Below, in pieces: positions 59,380 through 64,000 of a DNA stretch of 64,000 nt. Made by a program: the position numbers and the translations under genes. The notes under the pieces are model-generated. The model saw nothing but the letters and a program-made list of their open reading frames with translations, searched no databases and had not been told where the DNA came from. Position 1 is the stretch's first letter. Every line of letters begins with the position of its first letter. The stretch is from Kitasatospora setae KM-6054 (GTDB taxonomy: Bacteria > Actinomycetota > Actinomycetes > Streptomycetales > Streptomycetaceae), in contig NC_016109.1 of assembly GCF_000269985.1 (NCBI RefSeq), forward strand, positions 6,599,001-6,663,000, written 5' to 3'.

Positions 59380-60258
59380 TCACCGCACCCGGACGATTCC
59401 CTTGCCGAGGGTGCGGCCGGCCGCCAGGCCGGCGACCGCCTCGCCGACGTCGGCCAGGGCGTGCTCGGCCGTGACGTCGACCCGCACCGTGCCGTCCGCG
59501 ACCAGCGCGAGGGCGCGGCGGGCGCTCTCGGCCAGCCGGGCCGGGTGGGTGCGGCCGAGCAGGTCGCCGTTGTGCGTGAGCAGCGAACGGCCGGACGCCA
59601 GCAGGTCGCCGACGGAGACCCGCACCGGGTCGGCGCCGGCGATCTCGCCGTAGGCGACGAGGCGGCCGTGCGGGGCGAGCAGCGCCAGGCTCGCGACCCG
59701 GGTGGCGCCGCCGACCGGGTCGAGGACGGCGTCGAAGGACTCGCCGGCCAGGGCGTCCGGGAACGCGTCCCGGGTCACCACCCGGTGGAATCCGAACTGA
59801 CGTGCGTAGTGGGACCGTTCGTCGTTCCCGGCGACCCCGGTGATCCGGCCCGCCCCGGCCGCGGCGGCGAACTGCGCGGCCATGGTGCCGACGGCCCCGG
59901 CCGCGCCGTGGATCAGCACCCGGTCGCCGGGCCCGATCCGGGCGACGGTGTGGACCAGGTCGTACGCGGTCGGGGTGCTCCAGCCGAACCCGGCGGCGGT
60001 GCGGGCGTCGACGCCCTCCGCGCGCACCGCCAGCACGGCCGGCGCCAGCACGACCTCCGCGTGCGCGCCACCGCCCACCAGCACGGCCACCGGCTCGCCG
60101 ACCCGCCCCCGCTCCACCCCCGGACCGACCGCGACGATCCGGCCCGCCGCCTCGAACCCGGCCACGAACGGCCGCGGGACGGGGAGGCGGCCGTCCGCGT
60201 CCAGGGCGACGGCCCGCATCGTGGCCTGCGGCGCGGTCTGCGGCACTGCTCTCGTCAT
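59380..60258 (-). CDS. Quinone-oxidoreductase-like MDR protein with an internal deletion
   Basis: 292 residues, about 30 shorter than usual. The nucleotide-binding loop IHGAAGAVGTMAAQFA and SVGDLLASGRSL are intact, and FVAGFEAAGRIVAVGPGV is present. But the N-terminal substrate region that normally reads EVLVRVxAxGVN-x-D is missing between RAVALDADGRL (residue ~16) and PFVAGF. Either this is a compact variant or an in-frame deletion that removed active-site residues. Adjacent plus-strand sequence at 60300-60427 looks like the remains of a regulator tail. Confidence 0.75.
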   Translation of the reverse strand: MTRAVPQTAPQATMRAVALDADGRLPVPRPFVAGFEAAGRIVAVGPGVERGRVGEPVAVLVGGGAHAEVVLAPAVLAVRAEGVDARTAAGFGWSTPTAYDLVHTVARIGPGDRVLIHGAAGAVGTMAAQFAAAAGAGRITGVAGNDERSHYARQFGFHRVVTRDAFPDALAGESFDAVLDPVGGATRVASLALLAPHGRLVAYGEIAGADPVRVSVGDLLASGRSLLTHNGDLLGRTHPARLAESARRALALVADGTVRVDVTAEHALADVGEAVAGLAAGRTLGKGIVRVR

Positions 60259-60299
60259 GGTTCAACGCTGCTCGCGCTCTCCCGCGCGGGCGACGAGGG

Positions 60300-60427
60300 T
60301 CCAGTCCGGCGCCGGGCCGGCCCGCGTCCTGACCGACCGCTTCGACGCCGAGGAGCACCGCCGGTTCTGCGAGTTCCTCGACCGGGCCACCGCCACGCTG
60401 ATCGAGCAGACGCCCGCGCAGAAATGA
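60300..60427 (+). pseudogene. Possible C-terminal remnant of a small helical (MarR-like?) regulator
   Basis: Ends in a stop at 60427 with TDRFDAEEHRRFCEFLDRATATLIEQTPAQK, a pattern like the last helix of MarR-type regulators that commonly sit divergently next to quinone-reductase genes. No domain upstream remains. The call is weak; it could simply be a non-coding stretch. Confidence 0.25.
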
Positions 60428-60583
60428 CCCGGACCGTCGCCATATCCGTTTAAGGGATGGGTATTTCAATGATTTTCTGCTGTGCGCGGCGATAGTTCTT
60501 TCCGGTACTCTCGGCCCGAACGACAGGCAATTCCCGGCCGGTTCGACCGGCCCGGCAGGCGCGACGGCGGCGGGTGAGAGCGG

Positions 60584-61861
60584 ATGGGTGCGTTGAGCGG
60601 TGCCACGGCCGGGCCGGTCGGCACGGAGGACGCCGGCGGACTGCTCCGGTCCGCACTGGCCGCCTGCGGCTCGGACCACCCGGCCGGCCCCTATCCCGCG
60701 CTCGCCGCGCTCCGGGCGACCGCCCCCGTGCTGTACAGCGCCGAGGTGGGCACCCACTTCCTGACCGCCTTCGCCGACTGCCAGGCCGTGCTCTCCGGCC
60801 CCGCCTTCGCGGTACCCGACCGGGCGTGGATGCTGCGCGAGCGCCCCGCCTGGGCCGCCCACCCCGCCGCCGACTTCTTCTACGCCTCGCTGCTCGGCAC
60901 CGACGCCGCCGCGCACGAGCGCCTGCGCGCCCCGCTGGCGGCGGCGTTCGGGCCGCGCCGGGTGGCCGGCCTCACGGCGGCCGTCGAGAAGATCGCCGAC
61001 GAACTGCTGGACGCTCTCGCGGACGCGCTGGACGGCGGTGCGACGGCCGATTTCCAGGCCCTGGTGGGATATCCGCTGCCGGTCGCGGTGGTCGGCGAAC
61101 TGATCGGCGTGCCCCGGGCCGACCAGGCCGCGTTCCACCGGCTCGGCCGGGACGCCGCCCGGCTGCTGGAACCCGTCCGCACGGAGGAGGACTGGCGACT
61201 GGCCGACGCGGCGGTCACCGAACTGCGCGCCTACTTCGCCGCCCTGCTGCGTGCCCGCCGGACCCGCCCCGCCGAGGACCTCGCCTCCGACCTGCTCGCG
61301 GGCGCCAGCGGGCCGTCCGGTGAACGGCCGCTCCGCGAGGACGAGCTGGCCGACCTGCTGCTGCTGGTCTTCGTGGCCGGCTTCGAGACCACCGCCGGCC
61401 TGCTCGGCACCGCCGCGCACACCCTGCTCACCCACCCCGACCAGGCCGCGCTGCTGCGCGCCGACCCCGGGCTGCTGCCCGGCGCCGTCGAGGAGGTGCT
61501 GCGCTGGGACGGGCCGGTGCTGATGACCGAGCGGCTGGCGCGGCACCCGGTCGAGGTCGGCGGGGTGGCCGTCCCGGCCGGGGGCAGCCTCACCGCCGTG
61601 CTCGGCGCCGCCAACCGGGACCCGGCCCGCCACCCGGACCCGGACGCGTTCCTGGTCCGCCGCACCGGCACCCGGGTGCTGAGCTTCAGCGCCGGACCGC
61701 ACTACTGTCTCGGCGCGGCGCTGGCCCGGCTGGAGGGCGCGCTGCTGCTGGGCCGGCTGCTCGACCGCTTCCCCCGCCTCGCCCTCGCCGGGACGCCCAC
61801 CCGGCGCGCCTCGGCCTGCCTGCGCTCGTTCGACGCGCTCCCGCTGGCACACGGCACCTGA
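60584..61861 (+). CDS. Cytochrome P450
   Basis: 425 residues. I-helix AGFETTAG, ExxR in EEVLRW, and haem loop FSAGPHYCLGAALAR with Cys375. It lacks a membrane anchor, fitting bacterial soluble class I P450s that need ferredoxin partners (none seen here). The N-terminal part is short and Ala-rich. It would hydroxylate a substrate of a pathway; next genes are an acyl-CoA dehydrogenase-like and a GNAT/FemAB-like gene, so a small transcription unit. Confidence 0.93.
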   Translation: MGALSGATAGPVGTEDAGGLLRSALAACGSDHPAGPYPALAALRATAPVLYSAEVGTHFLTAFADCQAVLSGPAFAVPDRAWMLRERPAWAAHPAADFFYASLLGTDAAAHERLRAPLAAAFGPRRVAGLTAAVEKIADELLDALADALDGGATADFQALVGYPLPVAVVGELIGVPRADQAAFHRLGRDAARLLEPVRTEEDWRLADAAVTELRAYFAALLRARRTRPAEDLASDLLAGASGPSGERPLREDELADLLLLVFVAGFETTAGLLGTAAHTLLTHPDQAALLRADPGLLPGAVEEVLRWDGPVLMTERLARHPVEVGGVAVPAGGSLTAVLGAANRDPARHPDPDAFLVRRTGTRVLSFSAGPHYCLGAALARLEGALLLGRLLDRFPRLALAGTPTRRASACLRSFDALPLAHGT

Positions 61862-61954
61862 CCCCGCCCGCCGCCGCAGCGCCCCCGCCTCACCGTCCGT
61901 CCCCCGCCGCACCGCCCCTTTCGAAGTCCCGTCCCCCTCCCGAAGGACGTGCCC

Positions 61955-63085
61955 GTGAACTTCCTGCACCGCGAACGCGCCGAACTCGACGCGCTGATGC
62001 CCGGGTTGGACCAGGAGCTGGCCCGCCACCCGCTGGCCGACCTGGAGCGCGCCCCCAGCCCGGCGATCGCCGCGTTCAAGGCGGCGGGCGGGCCCGGCCT
62101 GCTGGTGCCCACCGCCTACGCCGGGGCGGGCGCGAGCGCGCTGCGGGCCGTCCGGGTGCAGCGGGCGGTCGGGGCCCGCTGCCCCTCGCTGGCGGTCGCC
62201 ACCACCATGCACCACTTCTCGGTGGCGGGCCTGGTCGAGGCCGCCAAGTACGGTGACGGCCTGGAGGGCGCGCTGCTGGAGACCGTCGCCAAGGAGCGGC
62301 TGCTGGTGGCCTCCGCGTTCGCCGAGGGCCGCCCCGGGCAGAACATCCTCACCCCGCACCTGAGCGCCGAGCGGCGCGGCGACCGGATCGTGCTGAACGG
62401 CAGCAAGAAGCCGTGCAGCCTGGCCCGCTCGATGGACCTGCTGACCGCCTCGGTCGCGCTCACCGGCCCGGACGGCGTCGAGCGGCTCGGCGTCGCGCTG
62501 ATCCCCGCCGACACCCCCGGCATCAGCGTCCACCCGTTCTGGGGCACGCCGGTGCTGGCCGGCGCCGAGAGCGACGAAGTCCGGCTCACCGACGTCGAGT
62601 TGGACCCGTCCATGGTGGTCGCCACCGAGGTCACCGCGGCCGCCGTGCCGGACGCGCTGAACATCGCCGGGTTCCTCTGGTTCGAACTGCTGCTGACCGC
62701 CGGCTACCTGGGCGTTGCCAGCGCCCTGGTCGAGCGGACGCTGCACCGCCCCGGCGGCGGCAGCGACGACCCGACGCCGCACCTCGTCCCGGTCGAGGCC
62801 GCGGCGCTCGCCGTCGAGGCGGTCGCCCGGGCGATGGACGACGACCCCTGGGACGAATCCCTGCTGGTCCGGGCGCTGACCGCCCGCTACGCCGCGCAGG
62901 ACGCCATCGCCGAGACCACCCGCTCCTGTCTGGCGGCGCTCGGCGGGATGTCCTTCATCACCTCCCCGGACTGCTCCTACCTGGCCTCCGCCGCCGTCGG
63001 CCTGACCTTCCACCCGCCCGCCCGCACCAGGATGGCCCGCCCGCTGCGGGACTTCCTGGACGGCCGCCCGCTGCGGATCGGCTGA
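61955..63085 (+). CDS. Acyl-CoA dehydrogenase-like flavoprotein
   Basis: 376 residues from GTG 61955 (GAAGGA at a usable distance; the earlier GTG 61949 is too close). N-terminal ACAD helical pattern LGARCPSLAVATTMHHFSVAG and a mid-domain SAFAEGRPGQNIL... LNGSKKPCSLARSMDLLTASV. It belongs to the acyl-CoA dehydrogenase superfamily, which covers also N-hydroxylating and other flavin monooxygenases, so reaction type is not settled. The catalytic Glu position was not assigned. Confidence 0.8.
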   Translation: MNFLHRERAELDALMPGLDQELARHPLADLERAPSPAIAAFKAAGGPGLLVPTAYAGAGASALRAVRVQRAVGARCPSLAVATTMHHFSVAGLVEAAKYGDGLEGALLETVAKERLLVASAFAEGRPGQNILTPHLSAERRGDRIVLNGSKKPCSLARSMDLLTASVALTGPDGVERLGVALIPADTPGISVHPFWGTPVLAGAESDEVRLTDVELDPSMVVATEVTAAAVPDALNIAGFLWFELLLTAGYLGVASALVERTLHRPGGGSDDPTPHLVPVEAAALAVEAVARAMDDDPWDESLLVRALTARYAAQDAIAETTRSCLAALGGMSFITSPDCSYLASAAVGLTFHPPARTRMARPLRDFLDGRPLRIG

Positions 63086-63126
63086 GACCGGTGCGGAAGA
63101 CGAGCGCGGCGCGGGGGGCGAGCACG

Positions 63127-64000
63127 ATGCGGGGGACGAGTGCGGCGCGGGCGGCCGGCGCCGGCCGCTACCGGGTCGAGGTCCTGCGCGGTGTCGGCGA
63201 GTTGCCGCCCGGACTGTGGGAGCGGCTGGCCCCGCCGGACGACCCGATGTGGTCCCGCGAGGTGTTCGCCGCGCTGGAGCGCGCCCGGGTCGGCCCCGAC
63301 GGGTACGCCCACCTGCTGCTGCGCCGGGACGGCGAACCCGTCGCCGTGCTGCCGCTCTGCCTCTTCCGCGGCCTGCGGCTGGACCGGATCGTCGGCCCCG
63401 CCGAACGCCGCCGGCTCGCCCCGCTGAACCGCCTCGCCCCCGGCCTGCTCCGGGTGCCCACGCTGTTCTGCGGCAACCTGCTCGGCCAAGGCCGGCTGCC
63501 CGCCGCCGAGCCGCTCGACCCGGCCGCCGGACGGCAGTTGGTCGCCGCCGCCCTCGGCCTGGCCCGGCGCGAACGCCTGGGCACCGTCCTGTTCAAGGAC
63601 TTCGCCGGGCCCGACCTCGCCCCGCTGCGCACCCCGCTCCGGGAGGCCGGGTTCTTCCTCGCCCCCGCCCTGCCCGACACCGAACTCACCCTGACCGGAG
63701 GCACGTTCGACGACTACCTGGCCGCCCTCCCGGCCAAGCCGCGACGCAACGCCCGGGCCAAGATACGTCGCTTCGAGGCCCAATCCGACCTGCGCATCGA
63801 GGTGTTGGCCGACTACCGGCACCTGCTGCCACAACTCCTCGCCCTCTACCGGCAGGTGATGGACCGGGCCGACCAGACCCTCGACGTCCTCGACCAGACC
63901 TTCCTGACCGCCGTCGCCGCCGACCCGCGCAGCCGGCTGGTGGTCTGCCTGGAGACCCGGCGGATGGGCCAACACGCCATCGGGGAACGGGCGGTGGGCT
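63127..64000 (+). CDS. GNAT/FemAB-like acyltransferase, 3' end beyond the window
   Basis: The frame is open from ATG 63127 to the window edge (291 codons). Start may instead be GTG 63091; the two are separated by an imperfect repeat (TSAARG/TSAARA). Features: LWERLAPPDDPMWSREVFAALE at the N terminus, and PRRNARAKIRRFE followed by LLPQLLALYRQVMDRADQTLDVL, which resemble the BioF2/peptidoglycan-type GNAT family. It probably transfers an acyl or aminoacyl group; the C terminus is missing from this window. Confidence 0.7.
   Translation, partial: MRGTSAARAAGAGRYRVEVLRGVGELPPGLWERLAPPDDPMWSREVFAALERARVGPDGYAHLLLRRDGEPVAVLPLCLFRGLRLDRIVGPAERRRLAPLNRLAPGLLRVPTLFCGNLLGQGRLPAAEPLDPAAGRQLVAAALGLARRERLGTVLFKDFAGPDLAPLRTPLREAGFFLAPALPDTELTLTGGTFDDYLAALPAKPRRNARAKIRRFEAQSDLRIEVLADYRHLLPQLLALYRQVMDRADQTLDVLDQTFLTAVAADPRSRLVVCLETRRMGQHAIGERAVG

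Noticed and set aside
58415..63013. Very long minus-strand open frame (1532 codons) and similar giant frames elsewhere
   Set aside because: In this GC-rich DNA, shadows of real genes stay open; composition is Gly/Arg/Pro-rich with no domain, and known P450 and acyl-CoA dehydrogenase genes lie on the other strand.
1..64000. tRNA or rRNA genes
   Set aside because: No cloverleaf-like or rRNA-like stretch was recognised by eye; a tRNAscan or Infernal run was not possible, so small RNAs could be missed.

Overview
The window is very GC-rich, with strong third-position GC, GTG starts and many 1-4 nt start/stop overlaps. Together with Kgd, a DnaE1-type polymerase and XRE/DUF5753, SARP and LPMO genes, this points to a streptomycete-like actinomycete (Streptomyces or Kitasatospora). 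No rRNA, tRNA or CRISPR was seen.

Layout. 1-7.2 kb: WrbA-like flavoprotein, adenylate-forming (ANL) ligase 1, 14-TM MFS exporter, XRE regulator, GRDP-like protein, methyltransferase and a small membrane protein. 7.2-13.8 kb (minus): nitrate import and reduction (NarK, molybdopterin nitrate reductase, two FAD reductases) with a partial gene duplication inside. 13.9-19.4 kb (minus): large FAD/NAD(P) protein, ANL ligase 2, SRPBCC protein, quinone-reductase-like dehydrogenase. 20.1-28.5 kb (plus): class II DAHP synthase, EntA-like dehydrogenase, PhzD and PhzE, which is a complete route from primary metabolism to 3-hydroxyanthranilate, followed by a KAS III-like enzyme, an arylamine N-acetyltransferase-like acyltransferase and a flavin hydroxylase. 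28.6-33.6 kb: a tiny exported peptide with a triple DNK-x-PY repeat, a SARP-NB-ARC-TPR regulator, and a transposase-like protein that has lost its catalytic site.

33.8-40.9 kb (plus) is an eight-gene, overlapping operon: WD40 protein, GTP cyclohydrolase II, FGE-like protein, PLP enzyme, methyltransferase, Fe(II)/2-oxoglutarate oxygenase, serine acetyltransferase and a small protein. The WD40 / cyclohydrolase II / FGE-like / methyltransferase set resembles toxoflavin (azapteridine) operons. Because it lies beside the 3-hydroxyanthranilate genes and shares their regulators, 0.9-41 kb may be one hybrid biosynthetic cluster; this is inference.

41.6-45.3 kb is the housekeeping gene kgd. 45.4-50.0 kb (minus) is a compact RiPP locus: small protein, DUF6879 protein, XRE-DUF5753 regulator, GrrM/OscB-like radical SAM-SPASM maturase, a 76-residue precursor with seven Trp-x-(Asn/Asp) motifs plus one Phe-Pro-Asn, a pentapeptide-repeat protein and a possible oxygenase. 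The precursor has the pattern expected for a triceptide (three-residue cyclophanes); this is the strongest candidate for an undescribed system. 50.4-64 kb holds an IS5-type transposase remnant, dnaE, a chitin/cellulose-type LPMO, two glycosyltransferases, an alpha/beta hydrolase, a 23-nt G tract, a dehydrogenase with an apparent internal deletion, then P450, acyl-CoA dehydrogenase-like and GNAT/FemAB-like genes that may open another cluster beyond the window.
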